A DNA stretch of 43,261 nucleotides from the NCBI GenBank assembly GCA_005239675.1, contig SBBO01000009.1, positions 1 to 43,261 on the forward strand, in the 5' to 3' direction. This document shows positions 7,128-15,537 of the stretch, piece by piece (the first letter of the stretch is position 1; each line of letters begins with the position of its first letter). The translations under genes and the position numbers were made by a program. The notes under the pieces were generated by a model, which did not search any database, was not told the origin of the DNA, and saw nothing but the letters and a program-made list of their open reading frames with translations. This stretch comes from Planctomycetales bacterium (GTDB taxonomy: Bacteria > Omnitrophota > Gorgyraeia > Zapsychrales > Zapsychraceae).

Positions 7128-8148
7128 TCATGTATGGCTATTTTTTACAGACCGTTGCAATTTAGGCTGTGGGTATTGTTTCTATAAATACCGGACCCAG
7201 CAGCAGGTGATCACGCTCAAGACTTTCGAGAATATCTTGAATTATATCCGTCCTGTTGCGCCGGTGGAATTTATCTTTTCGGGAGGTGAGCCGTTAATGG
7301 ACGCTGAACGACTCAAGGAAATGGTCACGATCATACGTCAGGAGGGTTTAAGTCGGTATATCTCCGTTCAAACCAACGCGACCTTGCTGGATGAGTCTTT
7401 GATGGAGTTTTTTCTGCAGCATGGGGTAAATCTTGAAGTCGGGATTGACGGGGATGAAGCCACCACCCAGCGCAATAGGCCTGGCATTGGCGAGTATTAT
7501 TATCGAGATATCGTCAGAGGCGTTGCTCGGGTGATCCACGCGAAGGGGCCCATGACCGCGACCATGGTGGTGCATCCCTCTAGCGTTGGGAAACTCTTTG
7601 AGAATGTGCAATATTTAGCCGCCATGGGATTAAAATCATTGGAAGTCCATCCCGCCTTCCTTGAGGTGTGGGGGCCAAGGTCTTCCGCTATCTTTTTAGA
7701 TCAATATCGTCGGGTTTGTGCGTGGGAATTAAGAGAAGGACGCCATGGGCTGATTGGCCGGGGGTATAGTGAGCCATCGCAGGGGGGTTGGGACCTGTTA
7801 TCCGTTCCTAGCGGGAAGATCCTGGCAAACTGGTTGTTGCTATCTTTTCCCGAGGAGGTACGTGAGCATCTTTACTTGATGGATTTTAGTAATGGATCGT
7901 CGGGAAAATTCCTGCCGCAGGCAAGAGGGTATTTTCAGGCATTACAAGAACATATGATGAGCCATCCGAATTGCAGTTATCGCAGTATTAGCAATTTTAA
8001 TGCCTCTTATGCGGTCAAGACACCGCCCGGGCGTCGGTACGAAGAGAGGGTTAAGCATTACATGGACCTATGTGAATGGATTGAGGCCATTGATCATAAG
8101 ATGATGAGGACGCTACCATGGCAACGATCAGGTACGAAAGTCTCTTAG
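7105..8148 (+). CDS. Radical SAM enzyme B (cluster), paralogue of A
   Basis: A 347-residue radical SAM protein with CNLGCGYC (Cys18, Cys22, Cys25) near the N-terminus and SGGEPL (59-64). It tracks enzyme A segment by segment: FIFSGGEPLM/LIFSGGEAFL, QTNATLL/QTNGLLI, LEVGIDGD/LEFGIDGN, TMVVHPSSV/TMTVHPHEV and EVHPAFLEVW/DITPAAFMPW. The two are therefore tandem, diverged paralogues. The C-terminal half lacks a Cys-rich SPASM region. It overlaps the end of enzyme A by 23 nt and the following aminotransferase by 31 nt, so all three are likely translationally coupled. A shared substrate scaffold with two successive radical steps is an inference. Confidence 0.85.
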   Translation: MDMIKGINHVWLFFTDRCNLGCGYCFYKYRTQQQVITLKTFENILNYIRPVAPVEFIFSGGEPLMDAERLKEMVTIIRQEGLSRYISVQTNATLLDESLMEFFLQHGVNLEVGIDGDEATTQRNRPGIGEYYYRDIVRGVARVIHAKGPMTATMVVHPSSVGKLFENVQYLAAMGLKSLEVHPAFLEVWGPRSSAIFLDQYRRVCAWELREGRHGLIGRGYSEPSQGGWDLLSVPSGKILANWLLLSFPEEVREHLYLMDFSNGSSGKFLPQARGYFQALQEHMMSHPNCSYRSISNFNASYAVKTPPGRRYEERVKHYMDLCEWIEAIDHKMMRTLPWQRSGTKVS

Positions 8149-9233
8149 TTGAGCAAGCCTTGGCGCGGGAATACGCATCAGCGATGGAGTGTGCCCTGAA
8201 AGGCATGAGTGGGCTTAATGATATTAAACGGATGGTTCAGGATTATGAGAAAAAATTCGCCACTTATATCGGAGTTAAGAATGCGGTAGCGGTCAATTCC
8301 GGGAGCGACGCCTTGAAGATGGCCTTGTTGGCCGCGGGGGTGAATCCCGGTGATGAGGTTATTGTCCCGGATTTGACTTATCAGGCGGTCGCCTTGGCGG
8401 TATTTTATTGCGGGGCTAAACCGGTGCCCGTGGATGCCTCTAGGCACGATCTACAAATGGACCCGGCAGCTGTTGAAGCTGCGATGACCGCCAGGACCAA
8501 GGCGGTCATCGCAGCCCATATGTTCGGGCGTCCCTGTGATGTGGAGCGCATTGGTAGGCTCTGTCAGGATCAAAAGATCGTTTTTATCGAGGATGTTTGC
8601 CAGGCGGAGAGTTCGAAGTATAAGAACCGGATGCTGGGCAGCTTTGGTGATATTGCCGTATTTTCTTTTTCCTATTACAAACCATTATCGTCCTGCGCTG
8701 GCGGCGGCGGGATGGTTGTTTTTAATGAGGAACGATACCAGCGCATTCGTCATTGGATGGAAGATTGGCGCGATGACCGTGAGTTGTTAAAATTAGGACA
8801 GCGTTTCGCCCCCATGTCATTCCTGGACCTGATTGCCCTGCAGGTCAAATTCACTCATCTCAAGGAAATCATCGCGTCCCGTCAAAAGATCAAGACGTAT
8901 TATGAGGATGAGCTTGAGCTGATCGATGGCTTGACAATTTTTAGGGATCGTCCTGATAGAGAGAGTGTCCCGCAAAATTTTGTTGTTTGCTGCGAAAATC
9001 GAGATGAGTTTTTTGATTTCTTGACGAGTCAGCAGGTCATGGCCCAGAGGCCTTACTTATCCCTTCATGAGAGACAGGCGTTCAGGGGAGCTTTAAAAGA
9101 GAGATTTCCTGTCAGCCAATGGTATGCGTCAACGGCCTTGCACCTTCCGTTATATTCGTTCATGAGCGTGACCAAGGCCGTTGGCGTTGTGGAATGTTGC
9201 CGGTCTTTTTTTGTTGGGAGTGCTCGTTCATGA
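8118..9233 (+). CDS. DegT/DnrJ/EryC1-family PLP aminotransferase
   Basis: A 371-residue fold-type I PLP enzyme. Visible are NSGSDALKMALLA (60-72, phosphate loop), VIVPDLTYQA (81-90), VFIEDVCQAE (155-164) with Asp159 for the pyridine nitrogen, and FSFSYYKPLSS (182-192) with Lys188 as the Schiff-base lysine, followed by a Gly-rich GGGGM. This family transaminates keto-sugars or cyclitols (dTDP-/UDP-keto-sugars, scyllo-inosose) or makes AHBA. The VPDLTYQA and GGMV segments are typical. It points to an amino sugar or aminocyclitol step in the cluster. It overlaps radical SAM B at the start and ends in an ATGA overlap with radical SAM C. Confidence 0.87.
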   Translation: MATIRYESLLVEQALAREYASAMECALKGMSGLNDIKRMVQDYEKKFATYIGVKNAVAVNSGSDALKMALLAAGVNPGDEVIVPDLTYQAVALAVFYCGAKPVPVDASRHDLQMDPAAVEAAMTARTKAVIAAHMFGRPCDVERIGRLCQDQKIVFIEDVCQAESSKYKNRMLGSFGDIAVFSFSYYKPLSSCAGGGGMVVFNEERYQRIRHWMEDWRDDRELLKLGQRFAPMSFLDLIALQVKFTHLKEIIASRQKIKTYYEDELELIDGLTIFRDRPDRESVPQNFVVCCENRDEFFDFLTSQQVMAQRPYLSLHERQAFRGALKERFPVSQWYASTALHLPLYSFMSVTKAVGVVECCRSFFVGSARS

Positions 9234-10243
9234 AGCCATTACTTAATGATATTACCATCGAAATAACCAATCGCTGCCAACTGCACTGTCAGCATTGCGG
9301 GATATGGGCGGAAAAAGAGCGCTACGAGATGAGCGCTTCGATGGTTATCCGCACGCTGCGAGAATTGCTTGGCCGTTATAAGATTTATTTTGTATCCTTG
9401 ACCGGGGGTGAGCCGTTCTTAAATAAGGATTGCGGTCGATTGTTAAAGGCTGTGTCTTTTTTTCGTGATCGCGGGGATATCACCGGATTCGGCGTTTACA
9501 GTAACGCGGCTTATTTTGAAGGAGTCCGGCGCGCGTTCTCTACCTATGGCGCGTATCTGCGCGGGATGCATATGGGGATCAGTATCGATGGTGGAGAAAA
9601 AACGCATGATCGTTTACGTGGTCCGGGGGCGTACCAAAAAACGTTGAAGACCATTGACTGGGTCGCCGAGAACTTCGGTAAAGACATCGTATTGGAATTT
9701 AAATTTACCATCAACCAGATCAATTATGCCGAATTAGGCGATGTCTATCATCTGGCCCGCCGTTTTAAGGCGCGGTTTTCTCCCAAGATCATGGAGACAG
9801 GCGTATTCGATTACTATCACCGCCATGAAATGCCCAATACCGACACCCTAGCTTCGATGACCCCTGAAATCATCGAGAGTGTCCACCGGCAAGTGGACGC
9901 CCTACTTAAAGACGATTATCCCGGTGTTAACAGGGAATTGGTCGAAGCCATGATGGTATTGTTATCCGCTGGCAAGCAATGTATCCGCGCTTGCGCCACC
10001 CCGGCCCGGTCTCTTTTTATCACTTCCCGGCGAGATGTCCACCCTTGTCTTTACCTACCGTCAGCAGGCAAGGTCAGCGGTGACGGAAAATTACCGCAAG
10101 AATTAGACTGTGTGCGTAAGAAACACGCGGATAATGCCGCCCTCGGTCATTGCCCGCGTTGCTTTGCCTATCATGGATTTTTGAAAGAATTTAATTTACA
10201 GTATCTTGAACGACAAGACGCGCCGCAACATCAGCCCCATTAA
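9230..10243 (+). CDS. Radical SAM enzyme C with Cys-rich C-terminus (cluster)
   Basis: The ATG at 9230 overlaps the stop of the aminotransferase as ATGA and places the cluster motif CQLHCQHC (Cys16, Cys20, Cys23) normally near the N-terminus; the frame is also open to 9119. The protein has 337 residues. TGGEPF (58-63) follows. The C-terminus holds Cys251, Cys255, Cys273, Cys294 and a CPRC pair (308-311), which suggests a SPASM/Twitch-like auxiliary iron-sulfur cluster, often seen in peptide- or sugar-modifying radical SAM enzymes. It ends the first operon and converges with the minus-strand glycosyltransferase, overlapping it by 53 nt. Confidence 0.83.
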   Translation: MKPLLNDITIEITNRCQLHCQHCGIWAEKERYEMSASMVIRTLRELLGRYKIYFVSLTGGEPFLNKDCGRLLKAVSFFRDRGDITGFGVYSNAAYFEGVRRAFSTYGAYLRGMHMGISIDGGEKTHDRLRGPGAYQKTLKTIDWVAENFGKDIVLEFKFTINQINYAELGDVYHLARRFKARFSPKIMETGVFDYYHRHEMPNTDTLASMTPEIIESVHRQVDALLKDDYPGVNRELVEAMMVLLSAGKQCIRACATPARSLFITSRRDVHPCLYLPSAGKVSGDGKLPQELDCVRKKHADNAALGHCPRCFAYHGFLKEFNLQYLERQDAPQHQPH

Positions 10244-11393
10244 ACCAATCAGCGGGAGCTGGAGTAGGGCGCCGGCGGGTCATTTGTTCTTTGATCGCAA
10301 AAGCGAGGGAATCGCCTGTCATGGTGTTACCATCAAGGACAAGACTTGAGAAGTGTTTTTGCAGCAGCTGAGCTCGGGCGATTTGGTCATTGGTGGGCAT
10401 TGAAAAATTTGTGTTTCGATAGGGAATGATGACCGATGGTATGCCATAGCGCATCAATTGGACCGATGTATTGTAGCCGCATAAGCTAACCGAGACCCGG
10501 CAATGACGCAGGTGATCATCAAGATTATCTAAATAATTGGTTAGAAAGACACGCCCTTTGTCTTGGGGCTTAAGGCAGGATTGGAATAGGGCCATCTCTT
10601 CAGGAGAGGTGGCTGGGCCGCAGGCGATGATCGTAGAGATATTGGCCCTGATGTGGCGCTGGGCCTCAATGGCAAGCTTAATCAACTTTGGATATACAGC
10701 GCCACCACCACGACTGATGACCAGGGTTTTTGACTCGGCATTCTTTTGGGTCGGCAATGGCGTGCCGCCGGTTATTATTTTTGTCGGAAAGATATAGCCG
10801 GTGTAGACAATCTTTTTTCTTAAGTCTTTGATAATAGCAGCGTAGGAGCCAGATAAGATCGGGGATTGCAGGGTGGCCTGGATGTATTGAGTTTCAAGTT
10901 CCGGGGGGGTATGGATCAAGAAAGTATCATAGAAGGCAAAGATAGCCCGCTGCAAGGCTGCGAACTTTTGATTTTGAAACCGGTCTAGATTAACGAGTAA
11001 GGGATATCCAATGCTGGCCATAATGCGAGCGCCTCTTTTGTAGAGGTAGCGTAAAGGGGCCAGGAGTTCTGGCATATAGGCTAGCCGTCCGAAAGGGAAG
11101 AACTCGGTAATAAAAACATCTGGGCAAAAATCAGCTGCTGCCTTGATAATAAATTGGGCGCGTTTTTGGAAATATACGGGTTGATGGTGTGATTTAAAAC
11201 TGGTACGGTTATCAAAAGGAAAAGGAATATCCAGCACCCGGCAGCCTTTTGGAAAACAGATGAAGGGTTGCGGTTCCGCGCCCTGGAGGACTAGTACTTC
11301 TGCGCCATAATGAGCTAGGGTTCTGGCCAGGGTGATTGTTCGGGTAGTATGCCCCAGGGTCTGTTTGTGAGTGTAATGAAGTAAGACGCGCAT
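10191..11393 (-). CDS. Predicted GT-B glycosyltransferase (COG4671/MurG-like)
   Basis: A 400-residue protein with the N-terminal Rossmann start MRVLLHYTHKQTLGHTTRT, where GHTTR matches the GH.TR loop of GT-B enzymes that act on membrane-near acceptors. A second Rossmann half begins about residue 225 with TLVISRGGGAVYPKLIKLA. Late motifs CGYNTSVQLMRYGIPSVIIPYRN (about 305-330) are the nucleotide-sugar binding loop typical of MurG and COG4671 proteins. It probably transfers a sugar to a cluster product. It is transcribed opposite to its neighbours. The region between its start and the deacetylase gene (11394-11428) holds a palindromic -10-like AGTATACT. Confidence 0.78.
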   Translation of the reverse strand: MRVLLHYTHKQTLGHTTRTITLARTLAHYGAEVLVLQGAEPQPFICFPKGCRVLDIPFPFDNRTSFKSHHQPVYFQKRAQFIIKAAADFCPDVFITEFFPFGRLAYMPELLAPLRYLYKRGARIMASIGYPLLVNLDRFQNQKFAALQRAIFAFYDTFLIHTPPELETQYIQATLQSPILSGSYAAIIKDLRKKIVYTGYIFPTKIITGGTPLPTQKNAESKTLVISRGGGAVYPKLIKLAIEAQRHIRANISTIIACGPATSPEEMALFQSCLKPQDKGRVFLTNYLDNLDDHLRHCRVSVSLCGYNTSVQLMRYGIPSVIIPYRNTNFSMPTNDQIARAQLLQKHFSSLVLDGNTMTGDSLAFAIKEQMTRRRPTPAPADWFNGADVAARLVVQDTVN

Positions 11394-11421
11394 TGTTTGG
11401 TTAGGCTATTCATAGTATACT
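11393..11421 (+). promoter_or_regulatory. Promoter for the 11429 operon (leaderless)
   Basis: TTGTTT (11393-11398), a 17 bp spacer and TATACT (11416-11421). The ATG at 11429 is only 7 nt beyond the -10 box, so the transcript would start at or next to the start codon. No Shine-Dalgarno is present. The -10 lies in the palindrome AGTATACT (11414-11421), which could also serve the divergent glycosyltransferase gene. Confidence 0.55.
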
Positions 11422-11428
11422 GTAATAT

Positions 11429-12139
11429 ATGATCCGTGCACGTCTTTTTATTCGCAACGACGATGTCTGGACGTTAGATAAGAATTTTCGTTTCTTTTTT
11501 GATCTGGCCATTGACCGTAAGCTACCGGTCATCTATGCGGTCATTCCTGGAAAAATGGAGCAGGGGCTTATTCGGTTCCTGTGTCGGGCCAAGGAAAAGA
11601 CACCCGGCTTGCTGGATATCGTCCAGCACGGATGGCTTCATGTGAACCATTCGACAAACGGTAGTCAAAAATATGAATTTGGGGAATCACGGTCTTTCCA
11701 GCGGCAGCGTGAAGACATTCAGCGAGGGTTAAAACAGATGCGTTTGGCGTTCGAGGACCATTTCATGCCAGCGTTTGTCCCCCCTTTTCATGGTTATGAT
11801 GAGCGGACATTACGGATACTAGAGCAAGAGAACTTTCAGATCTTTTCTGCTGGAGGCCGTAAGCCACAGATAAAATCACGATTAGTAGAATTGCCGTCTA
11901 GAATTTCTTTTAGTAGATATGACAGTCAAAAGGTTTCGATTAATACCGCTGGGGAGATGATGGCCATGCTGGTAAGGGACATAGGCCGTAGGCCATTGTC
12001 TGGTATAGTGACTCATCACGCAGATTTTGTGACAGCGGCATCCCGTAAAGAATTGACACAATTTTTTAGTATTGTCGAGGCGTTAAAGAACACAAAAGAA
12101 TGGCGAATATTGTTATTTTCCGATCTCTGGGGGAAATGA
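11429..12139 (+). CDS. Polysaccharide-deacetylase-like protein
   Basis: A 236-residue protein with a NodB-like pattern: FIRNDDVW near the start (Asp pair for metal and base), VQHGWLHVNH (about 65-74) supplying metal His, PAFVPPFHGYDERTL (about 113-127) like the R/P-PF.GY active-site strand, and the late ...GIVTHHADF. This fits deacetylases that remove N- or O-acetyl groups from amino sugars, close to the DUF2334/WalW-type branch. No signal peptide is seen, so it may act on a cytoplasmic or lipid-linked sugar. It starts the second short operon of the cluster and is followed 3 nt later by radical SAM D. The substrate is unknown. Confidence 0.72.
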   Translation: MIRARLFIRNDDVWTLDKNFRFFFDLAIDRKLPVIYAVIPGKMEQGLIRFLCRAKEKTPGLLDIVQHGWLHVNHSTNGSQKYEFGESRSFQRQREDIQRGLKQMRLAFEDHFMPAFVPPFHGYDERTLRILEQENFQIFSAGGRKPQIKSRLVELPSRISFSRYDSQKVSINTAGEMMAMLVRDIGRRPLSGIVTHHADFVTAASRKELTQFFSIVEALKNTKEWRILLFSDLWGK

Positions 12140-12142
12140 TCC

Positions 12143-13333
12143 ATGGTTAATACGCAAACCCTAAAAACGTTGGCCCCCCATATTAGAGATATGTTGCGCG
12201 TCCGAAGTTCGATCTTGGGACGGCCATTGATCGGTCCTCAGTCGATCAATATTCACGTGATTCAGGCCTGTGACCGCAAATGCGCGTTCTGTTGGTATTT
12301 TTCTCCACTGATTTCATCACCCCCCAAGAGGGTCATGCTGGATTATGCGGTACTGGAGGGCGTGATTGATGATTGTCATGAGATCGGAGTTGATGAGATC
12401 AATCTCGAGGGTGGAGAGATCGTCCTATATCCTTTTACGGAGCAGGCATTTCACAAGATCAAGGATCTGGGGATGCGGTTAAAGGCGTATAGTCATCTCG
12501 ATTTTGAATCAAAACACTTGCGGTATTTGTGCCTGGCCGACCGTTTGATTGTTAATTTTTCTGCAATGACCGAAGAATCCTACCGGCGTGTTCATGGGAA
12601 GATAAAAGGGTCGATGGCAAATTTGATTAAGCATTTGGATCGGTTGTTGGTTGCTCGACGCAAATATGGCAAGCCAAAGATCGTCCTGACATTCATTGCC
12701 TATGATCATAATTACAAGGAATTGCCCGCGCTGCTGGAGCTTGCCCAACAGCGTGAAATCGACAGGGTCTATATTCGCTTTTTTAAGGCCACCAAAGAAA
12801 TGAAGGAACTTGTTTTTTCAAAGCAGTCCCTAGTAGAATTCCGTGAGATTGTTGAAAATGCGCTGGGGGCCGGTTATACATTTCAACATAACCTGGAGAA
12901 TCTAAGAAATATCATTGATAATGGACATCAATTTGAGAATATCGTTGCCCTAACGTCAACGCCCATGCATAATGACCGCCTGTTCGTTTATGATTCAACC
13001 AGCGGCAAGAAAGTCAATTGTCAGGTAGGTTGGTTTTATAGTTTCATGGATGAGAATGGTCGGGTCATCGCGCCTTGTGATAGTGTGGGCGTGTGTATTG
13101 CCGGTAACGTTTATGAGCGTCGTTTTAAGGACATCTGGTTTGATAACGACTTTTTGCATAATACGCTAAGAGAGGCCAGCGCGGGGATTCACACCTGTTC
13201 GTCCAAGTGGCAGGAATGCCGGTATTGCGGTTATGTCCCTGTTAATAAAGCTCTTAATGACAAAATCAATCGTGTTCGTGGTGAAACCCTCGCAGTGCCA
13301 ACGGAAATGGATGATCAGGCCAAGAAGGCATGA
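12143..13333 (+). CDS. Radical SAM/SPASM-like enzyme D (cluster)
   Basis: A 396-residue protein with cluster motif CDRKCAFC (Cys43, Cys47, Cys50) and EGGEIV (89-94) in the GGE position. The C-terminal third carries a SPASM-like pattern: a Cys before GWFYSFMDENG, then APCD, GVC, GN.YE..FKDIW, and finally C...W..CRYC. SPASM proteins hold extra [4Fe-4S] clusters and modify peptides or sugars, and some polysaccharide-locus members have this layout. It begins 3 nt after the deacetylase gene and overlaps the next gene as ATGA. It is unlike A and B in sequence, so it is a separate lineage. Confidence 0.85.
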   Translation: MVNTQTLKTLAPHIRDMLRVRSSILGRPLIGPQSINIHVIQACDRKCAFCWYFSPLISSPPKRVMLDYAVLEGVIDDCHEIGVDEINLEGGEIVLYPFTEQAFHKIKDLGMRLKAYSHLDFESKHLRYLCLADRLIVNFSAMTEESYRRVHGKIKGSMANLIKHLDRLLVARRKYGKPKIVLTFIAYDHNYKELPALLELAQQREIDRVYIRFFKATKEMKELVFSKQSLVEFREIVENALGAGYTFQHNLENLRNIIDNGHQFENIVALTSTPMHNDRLFVYDSTSGKKVNCQVGWFYSFMDENGRVIAPCDSVGVCIAGNVYERRFKDIWFDNDFLHNTLREASAGIHTCSSKWQECRYCGYVPVNKALNDKINRVRGETLAVPTEMDDQAKKA

Positions 13334-14298
13334 CCGATGCTGATGGATATATAGAGGTTGGGCATGAGATCGATGAGGGCGCAGCCTGGGATTATATCCG
13401 CGATGGCTATCTCCTGGCCCCACGAACAGTTTTAAAGGGACGAATAAAATTCCCTCCACCTCTATTACGAGCCACCCCATTTGATTTAAATAATCTGACA
13501 GGCGCCCTCCAACAAACACTTGTCAATGCCATGGGCCCTATGGCAGGGTTACCTTTAGCAGTTATGTTCAGCGGCGGATTTGACTCGATGCTTATCTGGC
13601 TTTTGGCCCAGCAGGCTGGGGCCAAGGTTACTGCCGTGACTGTCCAATTTGATGATTTTAACTCCCTGACGGTGGCGGAGTCAACCCGGCTTGCTCATCA
13701 AGCAGGAATTGCCCATCATATCCTTCATGTTAAGGTGGTGGAATTTTTTTCTGCCTTTGAGGCGCTTGTGGGCATCACCGATGAGCCCATGCTGGATTTG
13801 GATTTGGCGGTTGTTTATGCAGCTCTAAAGAAATATGACCTTAGGATCGCTGGAAACACGTTTATTTCGGGGATGGGGAGCTGCCAGTGGTTCGGGGATC
13901 AGTCCGCAGTGGCGTGGCCAGGGGGCCTGGCAGGGCGTCTGGATTGGGCCATGACCAGTGAGCAAGCGCATCAAAAGGTAGCTAAGGCCCATGGGTGCAG
14001 TTTTGTATTTCCATTTTTGTCAGCCCCCATGTTGGCATTATCACAACAGATTCCAGCAGCGATGAAAAAAGATAAAAGGCTATTGCGTTCACTGGCTACC
14101 GGAAGCACGATTTCCCATCATAGTGGCCAGCATGAGATACAAGTTCCGGAATCGATACGGCGCATTTTGGTAAAGATGTACGGTCATCGGGCCTGGCCCG
14201 GGCCTGTCTTGGGCCACGAAAAACGCGGCCATGTGACTGAACAGGTGTTGCGTCAAATCGTGTTGGGACTATGGCAGGAGAAATGGAAGGGTTCGTGA
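13330..14298 (+). CDS. Asparagine-synthase-like ATP-dependent ligase without glutaminase domain
   Basis: A 322-residue PP-loop protein. The motif MFSGGFDSM (79-87, SGGxDS) binds ATP pyrophosphate. Residues about 20-45 (WDYIRDGYLLAPRTVLKGRIKFPPP) match the linker that precedes the synthetase domain in AsnB. ISGMGSCQWFGDQ matches the position of the TGDGGDE loop but has lost its acidic residues. The whole N-terminal Ntn-glutaminase domain is absent, so it should use free ammonia or another amine and form an amide or similar bond via an adenylate. Relatives include beta-lactam synthetase and amidotransferases of polysaccharide and antibiotic clusters. It starts in an ATGA overlap with radical SAM D. 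Confidence 0.8.
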   Translation: MTDADGYIEVGHEIDEGAAWDYIRDGYLLAPRTVLKGRIKFPPPLLRATPFDLNNLTGALQQTLVNAMGPMAGLPLAVMFSGGFDSMLIWLLAQQAGAKVTAVTVQFDDFNSLTVAESTRLAHQAGIAHHILHVKVVEFFSAFEALVGITDEPMLDLDLAVVYAALKKYDLRIAGNTFISGMGSCQWFGDQSAVAWPGGLAGRLDWAMTSEQAHQKVAKAHGCSFVFPFLSAPMLALSQQIPAAMKKDKRLLRSLATGSTISHHSGQHEIQVPESIRRILVKMYGHRAWPGPVLGHEKRGHVTEQVLRQIVLGLWQEKWKGS

Positions 14299-14379
14299 GT
14301 AAATTATTTTTGTCCGCAGTGACGGCCTCTGGGGGCTAGAAAATTCTGTCCCCAACTCTTCAGCAGTTCTGTTTAAGGC

Positions 14380-15468
14380 TTAGAATCTCCTCGCAGTTCC
14401 GCTATTTTTTAATACGTCCATAATAGATTCTTTGCTGGCCGAAAGTTGCAGCCTATAGGCCTTCACAAGGTTCGGGGGATGTTGAGCAAGGCCAGGGGAT
14501 TTTTCACGTTGGTCATTCTTCAAATATGCTTTGACTAGACCCAGGGTAATCAAGGCGTTGAGAACGAGACGATACCTTGGCTCCATCCTATGTTGGGCAA
14601 GGTAGTCTTTAATGATGTTGTTGGTTGTGGTGGTGGGTATTTTAAACTGTAGACAGGAAATGACCAGACTTGCCAGGTCGGAGAGAACGTAATCTTCTTG
14701 GATGTGGGATAGATCAAGGGTATAGACGGTTTCTTGGGCGATGAGCATGTTGCTTAAGGAGGTATTATTATGAAGCCATTGGCGGGTAAAAAGTTGTCGA
14801 TGGTTCTGGTAGGTTCGGCAGGCATCCAGTAAAGCGGCCTCAATTATTCTTTTTTGATTATAAGGCTTAATGGCGCCAGATGCCTTGGCAAGGTCATTGA
14901 TGGTTGTTGCGAAACGTTTTTTTTGTTTTGAGAAAGGATGTCCTGCATAAACAGATAAGAGGTTTTTAAGAGAGAGCATGGCGCTATTGATTTGATGGAT
15001 GACATGACTTTGTTTAAGGCATTGCCATGCCCCCAATCCATCAATGTATAAAAAGCAGGTAACGAGCCGTTCATTGCTGGCCAAAAAGGGTCGACCATCG
15101 TGGCCTGTGCGCATCAAAGGTGTTGGGAAACGATGTTTTGTTAAGAAGCGGTTGAGGGTGTAATCCATAGTGATTCTTTTGGCCGCATCGATCGGGTAGA
15201 ATTTAAGCGCGTATTGTCCACAGGTCGTCACCACAAAGACAATGAAATTGGAGTGAGAAATAATAATGCCCTTTTCTTTTTTATAATGTTTGATCTTTCC
15301 GATGGCAAAGAAGCGGCAGATTCGTTTGATATCATCGGGGGATGGATCAAAACGTCGTTTATCAAACAGTATATGATCGACACCACCAATAAAATTATTA
15401 CGATTGTCGTTTATTGGTAGATTATCGCTACAGGTCAGAGGAGCAGTGCTATTGTCATTTACGCACAT
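14380..15468 (-). CDS. APH/CotS-fold kinase-like protein with altered catalytic loop
   Basis: A 362-residue protein with an aminoglycoside-phosphotransferase/choline-kinase-like fold: the strand YALKFYP with Lys89 (ATP lysine), the catalytic-loop position WLHNNTSLSNML (231-242), and VYTLDLSHI with Asp252 (DFG-like metal ligand), followed by DLASL. The loop normally reads HxDxxxxN; here it is His233-Asn-Asn235-x4-Asn240, so the catalytic base Asp is Asn. It may be a pseudokinase, a binder of a cluster intermediate, or use a non-standard base. It lies opposite to the preceding ligase gene and may be cotranscribed with the pilin-like gene 70 nt upstream. Confidence 0.68.
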   Translation of the reverse strand: MCVNDNSTAPLTCSDNLPINDNRNNFIGGVDHILFDKRRFDPSPDDIKRICRFFAIGKIKHYKKEKGIIISHSNFIVFVVTTCGQYALKFYPIDAAKRITMDYTLNRFLTKHRFPTPLMRTGHDGRPFLASNERLVTCFLYIDGLGAWQCLKQSHVIHQINSAMLSLKNLLSVYAGHPFSKQKKRFATTINDLAKASGAIKPYNQKRIIEAALLDACRTYQNHRQLFTRQWLHNNTSLSNMLIAQETVYTLDLSHIQEDYVLSDLASLVISCLQFKIPTTTTNNIIKDYLAQHRMEPRYRLVLNALITLGLVKAYLKNDQREKSPGLAQHPPNLVKAYRLQLSASKESIMDVLKNSGTARRF

Positions 15469-15537
15469 CGAGGAAATTTGGCCTTGAGGACGCTAAGGTT
15501 GCTCTGTGGCCAAAGGCATTAGGGCTATAGAGAGGGA

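Noticed and set aside
13330-14298. Lasso-peptide cyclase
   Set aside because: Lasso cyclases keep an N-terminal glutaminase-like domain and come with a leader peptidase, RRE protein and precursor, none of which is seen.
4946-14298. RiPP precursor peptide in the radical SAM cluster
   Set aside because: Genes overlap or nearly touch, and no short ORF with a leader/core look is visible in the small gaps.
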